From Yamagishiella unicocca (lineage: Eukaryota > Chlorophyta > Chlorophyceae > Chlamydomonadales > Volvocaceae): a stretch of DNA of 64,000 nucleotides. Below, piece by piece: positions 33,132-45,897 of this stretch. Made by a program: the position numbers and the translations under genes. Location: assembly GCA_003116995.1 (NCBI GenBank), contig BDSL01000027.1:124001-188000 (forward strand). Reading direction: 5' to 3'. Within the stretch, counting starts at the first letter, position 1. Every line of letters starts with the position of its first letter. The notes under the pieces were generated by a model. It did no database searches, was not told the DNA's origin, and saw only the letters and a list, made by a program, of their open reading frames with translations.

Positions 33132-36007
33132 TTATCTGCTTTCGCTGCAGTATCGGTGCTGGCCCGGTGCCGGCACTGAGAACCTTCGCGGCTGCACCGT
33201 GCTGTCGAGGCTACCAAAAGATTAACGGGTAAAAGTCAAGGCCCAAGGGCACGAGTTGCAGGCCGGCGGGCTGCTGGCCGCGACCACCAGTGGAGCATGT
33301 GCTCGCGGCACCTGAGCTGGCCGGCCAACCCTAGCAATTCATGCGTGCTACGCCAGCTGCGGAAGCTTCAAATACCTAGAGATCATAATAGGAAAAACGG
33401 TTGGCATAGTAGAAGTGGCATCCATTGCGACAACACATGGAGAGGAGTCGGTTAGCGCGATGGGCCCTCACGCCATGGTTTCTTCTTTTACAGGAACAGG
33501 CCACCAAGTCGATAAAAATTATTTAGAAGTTGATGCCACGTATATGCAGTTGCATGCCAGTATTTCATCAAGCCTGGCTACGAAGCGAGTATCCCGTGGG
33601 GTTCTTTCTGTCGCACATAGCAAAAGCGTCCATTCGGAAGCCGTTTTGTTCTGGTTAGTGTTTACACTACTGCGACATGGCCTAACTTCCGGGTTATGGC
33701 TGTGTGGTGTGGTGTTGGAGCCTTGCGTCCAAGACTATTGCGTCCTGATCCGTGATACACGCTGAGGATAAAGCATGGCTGGTTGGCTGTTCGTGACAAA
33801 TAGCATGCATCTTTGCCTCGGTCGGAAACTTCGCGCACGCGACTTATTGCTGACTGACCGCGCCGGCGGCGCCCTTGTAGCGGTCCGTCATATGCCGCCC
33901 CACGTCTTCCGCTGATTAGGGTTTAAGGATATAAAGGCGTGTGTGCGAGTTCATTCCATAATCCGAAGGATACGCACACTACGGGTTGCAGCGAGAGCTC
34001 GGTAGAGAAGAAAACTTCCCCAGCCCATGTTAGTGCATGCCCTGTTGGCGTATGCGTGTCTAGCCCGTGGTTGGTCAGCCCCAGGCAAGGCACGCAGTAA
34101 ACAGGAATTGACGTTTTGGTTTGTGACCCACGCGTTGCGTATTACAAGGCGTTACATCCTAGGACATCGACCAGGCGAGTACGTTACGTTCACTCTTCAG
34201 GATGACATCAGTTCGTTTGTCCCATCCCTATTTGCCAGCTGCCAGCGTAGCATGCATCAGAACAACGGCCGTTAACAGCGCCGCCAAACAGGCGAACTAG
34301 GACAGACGCTCAGGACAACTTACTTCGCCCATGACGGAGGCCTCTGCAGATCTACGTGACCACATGGAACACACAGTTCTGACAGCCGTCCTAAAGACTG
34401 TAATAAAACGGTTCAAAAGCCGCGACTTCAAAGCGCCCTTCAACGTGATTGAGCTTGAAATCGGACCAGAACAAACGACAAAGAGGTACCTCCAGGCATC
34501 CACTCTGAGGCATGGCGTCCAAGCGAGAATATTCGGGCCGCCTGCCCGCTCACTGACCTCACTGGAAGACTCCTGGAGGGTTCCTACTAAACTAAACATG
34601 CTACTACGCCTCAAACCAGGACTTCAATCTTCTCACATGAGAACACTCGACCCCCCCCTCAGCTGCCAAATCTCCCGTGACGCAGGCAATACATGACCCT
34701 TCGCTTTGCAGCGCACTCTCCAAGAAGGGTAAGGGAAAGAGGAACTGGCTTCGCCAGCAGCCAACGTCACTTAAGGACCCGTTGCCGACGTCGACTTCAG
34801 CGACTGATCAACCCAACACTCGGCCTCCCAACGGCATGCAGAGGTTACTAGGGGAAAGCCACTTCGAGTCGCACTTAAGACGTGGTTGCGACCAAAGCCA
34901 CGGGAAACTTCTTCACTGCATCCGCACAGCAGTACCAGCACGGCGAACGCCTCACAACACAAATCCCAGCTATCTTGCCTCATAGCACACACCAACACAA
35001 ATCCTGCTTTCTTATCCTGCTTCTGACCCACGCCTGCGAGCTACACGTGGCCCCGACGCCACACGCAGATCTACTCCACGTTCAAAAGCCGCCTGCCGCA
35101 CCACGGCACGTAGCCCATCTAGGAAAGCCCCACGATCGGGGTCATCGCAACATGCTTAGGCAGTGAAAATCGCGCTGTGCAATCAACGTCAAGCATCTGT
35201 CCTAATGCAACTAAACTACGAAGAGGCAGAGATATGTATGCAGAAGTCGAAATCAAAGGGGTGCACAGTTCTAAACACGCCATCGACCGACTCTAGGACG
35301 ACCGCAGCAGCAGCAGTGGCGACGCCGTGCAGTGCCTACAGGCAGCGCTTATTTCAAAGCAGAGACTCAGTTCGCCGATCAGCCCACGAACGCCCACGGT
35401 AAGAGGAATTATACGACAGTACCAGACTGGTGCAAGCTGTCTTTCCTTGATCGTCCTACACATATGTGGCGTTCGTCGTGCCGCAGTTCCCACCATTTGA
35501 CATCCCACGGCCAGTGAAAGGTAAAGCACCCGTCAAAGGATACAGCGACTACTCCACTGATGCGTCAGCGAGGGTCAAGGGGCCGCAAGAGCGCACGACC
35601 CATACACCCTACACACCATGCTTGGTACATCAATAAAGAAGGACCCTCGCCGAAGACATTATAATGCGCAAACTCCCAGCGCGCGTCACAATTTTATGGC
35701 TCGCGGCATAGGGCGGCGTCTGCTGCGCGGTGGGGTGTGTATGCAGGCGCCTGAAGCCATAAGCAGGCACCGAACCAGAAACCCGGCCCCGAACCAGGAA
35801 ACGCTGTTGGATGCACGCCCGCTCAGTTCTTTTGCAGGGACAACAACGCGTGGGTCGTACGCGCGCGCAAGCTTGCGACGTCGCGCACGAACTCATCAGG
35901 TCCTCAGGTACACTAGTTCAACTATGGCATCGCACTAGAACTCCTTCATAAAATGCATTCCATTGCCGGTAACAGCCGGCGCGCAACCGCGCGCAAGGTA
36001 CTCAGCG
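33132..36007. other. Gene-poor block
   Basis: No supported exon. The left end must hold the promoter of the gene starting at 33131. From about 34.3 to 35.9 kb the plus strand is C/A-rich and G-poor, like 24.2-25.9 kb. The frame at 34331-34696 is open for 121 codons but matches nothing I know. I see no terminal repeats or polymerase motifs. Confidence 0.5.
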
Positions 36008-36832
36008 TCAAAAGCCCGGGCGATGCCACGTAGGCGGCTGCGGCACTGTCATTGCTGGACCGCCCGCTTCTACAGGTGCAGTGGGTGCAGGCGGTTTGCT
36101 TTTGACAGTGTAGTCAGTTGCCTGGACCTGAAAAGTTAGGACGCAAACTGGTTGAACAAGATCTGATGCCGCGGCCCGGTCTAAATATTCCAAGCACCCA
36201 CCTCGTTGAATCGGGCCTGCCGCGTGAAATACGCAGCACATTGTCGTCGCATATCCTCGATCTGGTGAGCATAGACAAAGCGCTTCAGCGCCTCGCGCTG
36301 CGCCTTGAGGAAGGCCTCCCTGCAAAAAGCGGGAAGTCGCATTTTGGACCCGCGGCGCTGCAGGAAGCTGCACTTATCGGCCCCGACATGGCAGAACCCA
36401 GATAATAAAATGTATATAGGCTCTGTGAGACACGTCGTCGACTCACGAGGTGGAGGGTATGGGAACTGGCGCGCTCCCGCCGGCGGCTGCCATAAGTAGC
36501 TCATCCTCGTTTGCACCGGGTTCCTCCGCCTCTCCGTCCTCCATATCCTCATCATCGTCTTCTGAGTAAGCGTCAGAGGTATCCATAAACGCTGACGGCA
36601 TTGGAGGACGCGAGCCCTTGAGAAGTGCCGACAAAAGAGATGCGCGCTGTTCCAGCTGACCAGGGCTCCGCTGCGGCTGGCCAGCTATTTCAACAGTGGA
36701 CTCGAAACCTAATACCCTTGCGGGCACGTGCAGACATGTCTCGCCCATCGTAGCGCGTATAGATTGCAAAGAACCCGCCGAAAAGAACGTTGTGCGACGG
36801 CAGCGCGAGCGTCGGCTATTGAACTGCTTCAC
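36008..36832 (-). CDS. Small acidic protein with C-terminal helix, three exons, function unknown
   Basis: Exons 36832-36447 (phase 2 end), 36319-36202 (phase 0 end) and 36127-36008 join in frame. The upstream-most ATG gives 207 aa. A second ATG at 36748 (MGETCLHVPARVLGFESTVE) gives 179 aa and looks more natural, because the first 28 residues are Arg/Ser-rich and lack similarity to anything. The middle has a very acidic run (DAYSEDDDEDMEDGEAEEPG). Exon 2 encodes a long amphipathic helix (FLKAQREALKRFVYAHQIED, then MRRQCAAYFTRQARFNE). The tail is Pro-rich. An acidic patch plus a basic helix suggests a chromatin- or RNA-associated adaptor, which is only inference. Confidence 0.7.
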
Positions 36833-38648
36833 AGTAACAATGCCCTTTAGCCCGCGCGCCTACCAGCGCGCTATCCAGCCTAAGTGTGTAGACAGGCTAC
36901 CTAAACTCGCGCGCAAGTCCTAAAGGGCCTCCCATTTCCGTACGAGAAAATGAACTCCGCCGCAAACTAGCCGCCAGTGCAGTACTAGGTATTAGTCTTG
37001 CATCTGCAATGACACCTGCATGTATGTGCTTGCGAGGCCTGCTCCGTCTCAGCGACGTACCATCTATCATGGACCACTTGCGAGTGATAGTTGGGCGCTG
37101 GAATATGGGCAAACATGTGATGCGGCCGATAGTCGTGCCCTCGGTTCCCTTCCCGGCTTACACGGCCTTAGTCACTGCATGCAGACACTGTACCCTCCTG
37201 TACCTTCCTGTACGCTGGCCTCTACCCGTCACCGTAGTGAGCCAAGAGCTGAATCTTTGCGCTAACTCCTCGGTTATTTTGTTATCGGTTCTTACATGCT
37301 CCGTTTTGGAACACGGCCGAAAGCGGATGAAGGGTTTGGGGGCGGCACGTGGACTTTTATTATGACGCGCTACGCTTGTTTTCTTAAGCAGCCCTCGCTG
37401 CACGAACCACGTTACATCGCTGCTCTGTAGTAATAAACTAACGCCGCGCCAAGTGACGCACGAACTGTAGCGGAATGGCGACCCCATCTCACAGATAGTA
37501 CGAAAGCGCGACCAACGTCTTCGCACGCCCACAAACTGGACTCTCTCCCGCCTCAGACCCCATCTTTGCATAGTGCGCAGTGCACATGGGGCAACACGCA
37601 GGTTACCGCTCTCCAAGACTTGTCAGAATCCTCAATACCCGCTTGCGTAGCGTCAGCCATGGTCGCTCGCTGTGTAAAACACAGGGTCGATGCGAAATCC
37701 ACGACGGGCTGCTCAGAGGGACTTATACCTTAGCCTCCATGCTGCAAATAGCCGGGCATAAGGGCGGGGATCGAGCCCACGTCACGACGTCAGCGGACAG
37801 TGCGCAAGTAGCCGGGCACAATGTTGTGGGACCCATCCCGTACACGCGCTGCCTGGTCGCCCGAGCGCTGCTCACGGTTAAGCAGTCCGAGGCCCTCCTG
37901 CTGCTGGCCGACGGCACTACCCCCGTGAAGCGAACCTCACCAAGCAGGAGGCCAGGGAGGCTGTCAATGTGACACGGCCGCTCTCGCAAAAGCATTCGAA
38001 ATGGTTTAATCAGTTTAAAGTTATTTTAGGACTTGAGAGCGCCCTTCACCACTTGCACCGCAGGGTACGCGGTGGGGAGACAGAGTAGCCCTCAAGGCCA
38101 CTGGCCCCACGCAGCAGAGGCAAGTAAACCCCCCAACCAATTAGGGTCTCCAGCATGCATCTCAAAAGGTCTGTTCTAAACGGTTCTTCTCGCGTCGACG
38201 GGTCTTCCTCGCAACCCACCCAGGGTCCGCAGCCGCATGCGCTGTTTCGCCCGCAGTATGTGAACACCTCCCTGCGGCCGCGACACCGCGTCAGTCCGCA
38301 AGACTGCCTCAGCGTCGTAGCCTCTCCGCTCACCCAACAACCAACCCAACCGTCAGTACGAATGAAAACGACAACCTGCATCGGGCCGCTGGCACAGCCA
38401 ACGCATACACATACCGGCAAGCTGACCAAAAAACAAACTGTACGGCCTCCACACCGCATGGCTCGCTTGCGTTCAGTGCATCCATCACAACTCCGCGACA
38501 GTTAGGGCTAGCTGGCGGCAAGAGGGCCCCGCCACGCAAGGGCCGGCTGCGCCGCTGCCTACATACATGCGTTTATTATGTCCGAGCTGTGTTCACTGGC
38601 TCAAGCTGGTGTTGTTGTTTTTGCATACGGTATGCATTTAGTCGTGCC
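36833..38648. other. Intergenic, with a dispersed repeat
   Basis: No exon is supported. A GC-richer open frame on the plus strand (37580-37972) reads like decayed coding sequence (SEALLLLADGTTPVKR) but has no partner exon. Copy E of the dispersed repeat lies at 38148-38217. The right end includes the 3' UTR of the gene ending at 38649. Confidence 0.45.
38148..38217 (-). repeat. Dispersed repeat, copy E (intergenic, full-length type)
   Basis: On the minus strand it reads GAGGAAGACCCGTCGACGCG, then ACCGTTTAGAACAGACC, then TTTTGAGATGCATGCTGGAG, matching copy B end to end. GGGTGGGTTGCG precedes it here and in copy B. It lies outside any gene model, so the repeat does not depend on an intron. Confidence 0.82.
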
Positions 38649-41600
38649 TCATGGACCCGCCCTGCTGTCCCCCAGCGGTACGTCCTCGTCCTGGTGCTCC
38701 GACGGGCCCATGCCCCCGGGCTCCACCCAGCCACCCGGCGAGACGCCAGGAGGCGCAAGCAGGGCCAGGATGGCGCCGGGCGGCAGCAGGGCTGCCACGT
38801 CAGCATTTCCTCCGCCGCTGAGTGCGCCGTTCCACGCCTGGCTGTCGTGCACCCAGAGCCGCAGCACATGCAGCGCCCGCAGCACGCAGCCCTCCACGTG
38901 GCCCTCCAGGGCCGCACGTGCGCTGCCGGGACCCGCTGACGTGGCAGTCAGGCTGTACGGCTCCCACCCGGCGCCAGCCGCACCCCCCCCGCTCCCCTGC
39001 ACCCGCCACTCCGGTTCCGCCTTCGCCCCCAACGACGCCATGCACATGCCTGCCACCCGAACGACCGTCGAAACCAACTGCGCCGCCACCTCTTGGCCGC
39101 CCAAGCAAGCAGCTCCAAGCGCCCCGTCTGCACCGCTTCCCACCGCTGGCCCCTCGCCCGCCCCCCCCGGGTCCGCGCTCTCCCACGCCCTTATCCGCGC
39201 CCGGGGTGACAAGGCGGGCAGCAGGCCGGCAAGACCCTCACACAGGGACGCGCACGCCACGCGAAGCGTGAGGGCGGCGGCGGCGGCCGTGTTGCCCGCT
39301 GCAGCAGAGGCGCCTGGCGAGGGCGCGGCGGCAGCAATCCCGGAGACCGCCTCCTCATCATCATCATGTGGCGCCTCCTCCTCATCATGTGGCGCCTGGC
39401 GGGCTGCTGCTGCAGGTCCTGCTGCTGCTGCTACTGCAGAGGGGCCCCAGCCCGGCACATCAGTGGCGGGGCCGCTAGAGCCACGCATAGCGGCGCCCAG
39501 TTCGCAGGTGGCAAGGAAACACGGCTGTGGCGCTGCCCCGTCGGAACCGGCAGCGGCACTGCCCAGCGCCTGGCACGCCACGTCCTGCAGCAGCTCCAGA
39601 ACCATCCGCGCCGCCTCCGTATCGGGGCCCAAGCCTGGGGCTGGGCCACCCTCAGCCGCGACCAAAGTCTCGCCGGCTGCCTGGGATCCTCGCATAGGGC
39701 CCGCGGGTTGCGCCGCGGCGTGGGGCCCTCCTTCTAGATGCTCGACAGCTAAGTCCGCTGCTGAGCCCGCTGCATCTCCCGGGGCCGCCGCGGGCTCAAT
39801 CGAGGGGTTGGCGCCAATCGAAGCCGCGGCAGGAGGTTCTCCGGCCGGCGCAAGGTGTCGCAGCAGCTGTTGGAGCTGCGGCTCCTGCTCCTGGCGCCGC
39901 TGCTGCCCCCTGGCGACGAGCGCTAGCGGACCGTCGGGACCCAGCCACGAGGCCACCTGTCGGAGCACCCTGTCGTACACTTGGTCGGGAGGCAGCAGGT
40001 GACACGTCAGCAGCAGCGCCTGCCGCAGCCCCGACAGGTACGACAGGCCGTCATCTCCTGCCGGCGGCGGCGGCGGCGGCTCGTGCGTAGCCGGGGCTGC
40101 GCCCCGGGGTCCCGGCGGGTGGTGCGGCTGCGCCTCCGCTTCTGCCGCCTCAGCCTGATCTCCACCAGGCGGGTGCCCCGTGCCGCCCCCCGCCCCAGTG
40201 GCTCCGTCCGGCTGCGAGCCCTTCAGCGGCAGCAGCGGCGTGCAGCGCCCTGCGGCGCCGCTGCCGGGACCGTTCGTCTGCAGCCTCCCGCCGCGCCGTT
40301 CCGCTATCACCGCCAGCACCAGCCCCACCAGCCGCGTCGCCAGTTCCGCCAGCGCGTCACGCGCCTGCTGCAGCGCCGCCTCCAGCGCCCCCTCCAGCGC
40401 GTCAACGGTAACGCCAGCACCCGCCGCCGCCGCCGCCGCAGCGGCAGCGGCACGGTGCGGCTGCTTGCTGGCGACGGACTGGGCAGCCGGCCCCGCCGCC
40501 GCAGGGGTGCCCTCGACGTCGCGATGCTGCTCCGAAACCCCCTCCTGACACGCGGTGCCAACTGCGGTGCGTGCTGTCGCTACCGCTGCCGCATCGGCCG
40601 GCGCCGCCGCCCCAGCCGGGGACCTCATAGCGCCCGCCGCGATCAGCACCTGGGCCACACCGGGCAGCACGTGAGGCGCTGCCGCAGCCGCCACCGGGCT
40701 GCCGCCGCCCCCACCTTCGCTGGGGAGCAATGTGGGCTGCTCGCAAATGGCAGCCAGCAGCGCTGCTGCCGCGACCGCCTCCGCCTGGGGGTCCAGGTCC
40801 AGCCCGGGAGCCATCAGGCCGGGGCCTGACCCGCGGGTCCGTTGCGGCGCACCTGCCGCGGCTGCAGCCCGCGGTGCGTCCGGACCGGTAGGTGGGGGTT
40901 TGATAAGAGAATCCGCGAATCCGGTAGGTGGGGGGGAGGCACTGGAGGCTGGCGGCGCTGCGGAGGCGGCGCAGCCAGCCAGGCGCTCCAGCGCCAGCAG
41001 CTGCGCGGCCAGCGTCATGGCCACCGCGAGAGGCTGGGTCACCAGCTGGGCCTCCTGCGCCAGGCACCAACCACCACCGACAGCGCCGCCCGCGACAGGG
41101 CCGTCTCCGCCCACGCCGCCAGCGACAGCGCCGCCAGCGACAGCGCCGCCAACGACAGCGCCGCCAGCGACGTCACCGGCAGCAGCCATAAGCCCCACGT
41201 CGCCTCCCGCGTCGTACTCGCCCTGCGTCTGTGTAGCTGACGGCTCCGGAACCCGTGTTGGCATGTTGCCCTCCGAAGACCGGACCGCTGGCCCGGGTGG
41301 CCTGTCCTTGCAGCTTGTCGGTGAGCAGGTGGCCGCAGCGGTAGCGCCGGGAAGCAGCGCCGCCGGCCAGCTGACGAGCAGGCAAGAGAGCGGCACGATG
41401 GAGCCGCCCAGCGGCAGGGGCGGTGGCGCCGCCGCTGTCAGGGCAGCTGTGCTACCCCTGTCGTCAGCGCTGCTCCTCTGGTTCAAACCGTCTGAGGGGC
41501 TTCCACCAGGCGGGGCCGCCACCAGCAGCTGCTGCTGCTGCTGGCTGCGCGCCTCAGCCGCCGCGTGCAGCAGGTCCAGAGCTGTACATTGGAAGCCCTG

Positions 41601-44600
41601 GGGGCGGGGGTATCGGTGGGGTGGCGTGTGGGCTAGGGTTAGCAGCAACACGTCGGTGGTGTGCCGAGGGTTACGAGGACGGGCAGTGGGTCCGCGAGGG
41701 GTAGCTTAGGAGAGCGAGGGGGAGCGAGACCCCACGTCCGAGGTTCAACGCGCTAACGTCGCCAACGCTCTGAGAGGGGGCGAGGGAGAGGATTACCGTA
41801 CGGCGGTCAGCATACTCAAATCCACACGAGCCCGTAACGAGACGAGTTATGTCACCAAAGCATGCGGCCCGTGTTGTCCCCTACACAGGAACTACGGTTT
41901 CATGTTGGCCCCGACCCGCCCCCACCGCACCTCCCGGTCCTGGTAGAGTCGCAGCAGCTGCCCCAGCGCCTGTGCCGCCGCGCACTGCTCCGCCAGGCTG
42001 GCGGGCAGGAGCGAGGAGGCCGGCGCAGGGGCGGGGGCGCCAGCCCCGGCAGCCCTACCCGCCGCCGCTGCGGCCGCTCCCCCGCCGCCCAGCGAGAAGC
42101 AAGCCACGGAGCTCAGCTGCCGCGCCAGGAGTCCGCCCACCACGCGGCCAGACTCAACCGGGACGGCACGCGCCGCCGCCGTCAGTGACCCCCCCTTAGG
42201 CCGCGCGCCCGCCCCCGCGCCAGGCGGCCCCTCAGGCACAGCGGCGGTAGCCGCGGTGTCCGCAGCCGCTGTCGCGCCCATCGGGACCCCCGTGTCCGAC
42301 GCACGGCCCGCCTGCTCCGCAGGCGGGCTGCCATCGGCCCCGACCTCCACCCCCTGGCGTGTCGCTGCTGGGGACCTGGGGCCCGCGGCGGCGGCGGCGG
42401 CGGCAGCGGCAGCGGCGGCGCTCCGGGATCCCTCCCCGCCCCGCACCTCCAGCAGCACATCCACCTCCAACGTGACCTGCAGCAGCCACTTCACCACCTG
42501 CCGCTGCTGCTCCGGCGGCTTGCACCACAGGTACGACAGGGCATCCAGCAGCGTCGCAGCGGGGGCACCCCGCCCACGACCCGGCGGCAGCAGCGGCAGG
42601 AAGCCCCCGGCAGCTGCGCCGCGGCCCCTGCCGCCGCCTCCGCCAGCCCCGCCGCCGCCAGCCCGCTCCTGCTCCCGCTGGCCCCCCTCGCCGGCCTCCG
42701 GCTGCCCCGGCTGCCCCAACTGGCCCCCGACCATGCTGACGCCAACACGGGCCCTGCAGCACCGCAGTGTGGCGCTGCACAGGGCCGCCGCCAGCGGCGC
42801 GGGGTGTATCATGCGCCCTCGCACCGCCTCCGCCGCCCGCCGCGCCGCCGCGGTGGCGATCTTAGCCAGCTGGCCGGGCCCCGTCGCCTTGCCGTCCAGG
42901 AGGGTGGCCAGCATCTCCGCGGGAGTGCGCTCCTTGCGGGGCCGTCCGGGGCCGCGGCGGCGGAAGGGGTCCTCCACGGCCGCTGCCAGCGCGCGCGCTA
43001 CCGCCAGCTGGTGCTGACGCTCGTTGAGCGGTGTAGGGAACGGGTTGTTGTGCGCGTCACGCGGACCTGGTGCCGGCGGTGACGCCGTGTGCGGCTGTGG
43101 TTGAGGCTGGAGGGCTGCATGGACCGGGCGGGACGGCGACAGGGCCGGGGCTACGGTCGCGCTGATGGGGTCAGGGCCGGCGCCGCCTTCTTCCCAGCAT
43201 GCAGTCCCCGCTCCCACCCCCCCTAGGCCGCCCTCGCTGTCCGGTCCGCCCAGTCGACGTCGCTTGTCCCGGTGGCCCTGCAGCGCCCCCGCCGCCGCCT
43301 CACTCTCCGGCCCCCTGCTGCCCAAAGGCGCGCCTCGCAGCGCCGCTGCCGACGATGGCAGCAGCGACCGCTGCAGCTGCGGCGAGCCTCCGAGCTCCAT
43401 GGCGGCCGTCCCCGTCTCCGCCGCCAGTGGCGAGGGGGGCAGCTCCCCCCCTGGCCGCCGCCACGGGGCCTCCAGCCCGCGGGGGCCCCACCCCCCAGCC
43501 GCGTCATCCACGCCACCTCCACCTCCGCCAAAGGCGTGGCGGAGGATGCTGTGCGTACGACACACGCCCCTCAGCTGCCCCGCCACGCCGTCCAGGTGCC
43601 CGTACAGCGCCTCGCTGCCCGCCTCCACCGCACCCAGCCGGGCTCCCAGCCGCCGCTCCAGCCCCCGGACGACCTCCACGTCGTGCTCCCGCGCCTCCAC
43701 CAGCCGGCCCAGCTCGGCCGCCTGGCGCCTGCTGGCGTCGCGCTGCTGCCCCAGGTCCGTGTCGTGGCGCACCAGCTGGGCCTCGTGGCGCACCAGCGAC
43801 GCGGCGTGCTCCGAAACCAGCGCCTGCAGCGCCTGCAGCTGGGCCTGCGACCGGGCAGTGAGAAGGAGGCGGCGGCGGCAACAAGCGACCCTCAGCCGTC
43901 GCCCGGACTCGGAAGCGGAGCGCCCGGATTGGACATCCGGCCCAGCCCATGCCCCTTCGTTGCGGGTCGCCGACGTTTGTTGCTAGCGGCTTCAGTCGGG
44001 CGACGCCCCTCGTGTCCCCTTGCGCCTCCCTCGTGTCCAGCTGCCGTGTCACCACCGCGCCCCGACATGCCATCGCCAGTCCTCCCCGCCAGCTTTCATC
44101 CCGTTGCAACCCCCCAGCTTCAATCCGCCCAACCCAACCCATCTAGCAGTGCATCATATCCTTTATGCGCCCACCGGGCTTACTCCTTGGCCCACCGACC
44201 CGAGCAACCGGCCCCCCGCCCAACCCAACCCACCCGCAACTCCTCCATGGCCTCCCTCTGCGCCGTCTCACGCCGCCGCAACGCTACCAGCTCCCGCCGC
44301 GCCTCGTCCAGCGCCTCCTCCGCGGCCCGCCCCTGCGCGCGTGCCGCTGCGACGTCCTGCAGCAGCCGCTGTTCCTGCTGCTGCCGCTGCTCCTGCTGCT
44401 GCCGCCGCTCCTGCTGCTGCCGTTGCTCCTGCTGCTGCCGCTGCTCCTGCTGCTGCCGCCAGAGGGCCTCGAACTTTGCAGCTGCCCTGGCTTCACCCCT
44501 CGCCTGACGGTGCCCACTAACACCACCACCACCACCACCACCGCCGTCGCCAACACCGCTGTCACTGTCGCTACCACTGACGGCTGCACTTGCGGCGGTT

Positions 44601-45897
44601 GATCCCGGGGCGCTGCTACCTCCGGCGAGCCGATTGGCTGCTGCCGCAGCACCGGGTTTCGGAGCTGCAGGTCTGGCCCCCGGTGCCGATATCGCCGCTG
44701 TTGTTGCTGCTGCTGCCGCTCCGACCACAGCCGTCGAGGTCGCTGCTTGGCCCGGCTGGTTCCCCTGCTGCTGCCGGTTCCCCTGCTGCTGTGCCAAGCT
44801 CAGCTGCGCTTGCAGCTCCTGGTTGATGCGCTGCAGCTGCTGCAGGCGTGCCAGCAGGTCCGGGTCCGGATCATGGGCGAATCCCAGGGCGTGATCAGGT
44901 GCGATGCCCGCCGCCCGCCCCCGCTGCTGCTCCCGCTCCTTGAGCCCCTTCTGCTCCTGCAACAAGCGCTGATGCTCGCCTCGAAGCTGCTCTAGCTCCC
45001 GAACCGCCTGCTGTTGCTGCTGTTCCTGCAGCCGCAAGCGGGTACACTGCTCCTGCAGCTTCTGGCGGCCCTGCTGCTCTTCCTGGAGCTTCTGGCGCAG
45101 GCGCTCCGCCTCCTGGACCTGCTGCCCCTGAGAAACCTGTCCGGGTCCGAGCCCCGGCCCAGCCTGTGCTGTCGCTTTAGCTTCCTGGCGCAGCCGCTCG
45201 TGCTCCTCCTGGAGCTGCCGGTGCTGCTGCTGCAGGCACTTGTGGTCGTCCTGCAGCTGGTTGAACTGGGTGATGACCTGGGTGGTGTTGACCGCCTGCT
45301 CGCGGAAGGCCTCCTGCCGGCCACCAGGGGGCAACGGGAGGGCGCGGTAAGAAGGGAGGGGGGTAAAGACGGGCGAAAGGGGGGGGATGTCGGCCGCGCT
45401 GCGCATGAGGGTCTCCTTGCGCCGTGGTCTACCTGCGCCGTACTACCATCTGCCTACCTAGCACACCGTATCGCCAGTTGCAATCCTAAACCCCTAGCAT
45501 GGTTTTTCAACGCTATGTCTGAAGCCCAAGGCTCTAAAAGAGGCGTGCCAGGTTGCATGCTATTGAACTGACCCTGCCTTCTTGGAACGTGGAGGAATAG
45601 ATTGCTACGTTCTCTTATACCACCGCTGCGTGTAAGCCCCTTGTTTGGAACCAGGCACACGGCGCAGCGACGTGCATATGGGTTGTTTGCGACGGCAACC
45701 GGTCCGCGCCAGGGCTTGCAAAAGGCCCTCGCCAGCATCACCGTGCCGCCGGCACACCACATGGGACCTACTAGGTACTGCTTGAGTTTAGCTTTCGTAG
45801 CCTCCGCCTTCGCCAAAGCCGCCTGTACAGCTTGGAGCTCTGACTCCTTGCTACTGAGCTTCGCTTCAAGCTCTGCAACTTTGAGCTTAGGAGCCAT
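38649..45897 (-). CDS. Large coiled-coil protein with AT-hook-like motif, 2,022 aa, four exons, function unknown
   Basis: Exons 45897-45772, 45313-44234, 43844-41931 and 41597-38649, all phase 0, give 2,022 aa. The last exon alone is 982 codons. Residues 1-200 are a strong coiled coil (AELEAKLSSKESELQAVQA; QQQHRQLQEEHERLRQEA). A Gln/Glu/Arg repeat follows near 330-370, then another coiled coil (EEALDEARRELVALRRRE; LVRHEAQLVRHDTDLGQQ). Around residue 700 is RRGPGRPRKERTP, an AT-hook-type minor-groove binding motif (core GRP), with a KRRR patch before it. Helical segments such as ALSYLWCKPPEQQRQVVKWL and YLSGLRQALLLTCHLLPPDQ are spaced by Ala/Gly/Pro-rich low complexity. I assign no family. The pattern would fit a nuclear chromosome-associated scaffold. 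The start is the ATG at 45897 (MAPKLKVAELEAKL). Confidence 0.8.
44373..44462 (-). repeat. 18-bp coding repeat (Gln/Glu/Arg) in the 2,022-aa gene
   Basis: Five copies of an 18-bp unit, written TCCTGCTGCTGCCGCTGC on the plus strand, encode QQQEQR on the minus strand, with one Arg variant. The repeat extends the coiled coil with near-uniform polar heptads. Confidence 0.9.

Noticed and set aside
34331..34696. 121-codon frame (MTEASADLRDHMEHTVLTAV)
   Set aside because: No similarity, no splice partners and a biased base composition. It may be a mobile-element remnant, but nothing confirms it.
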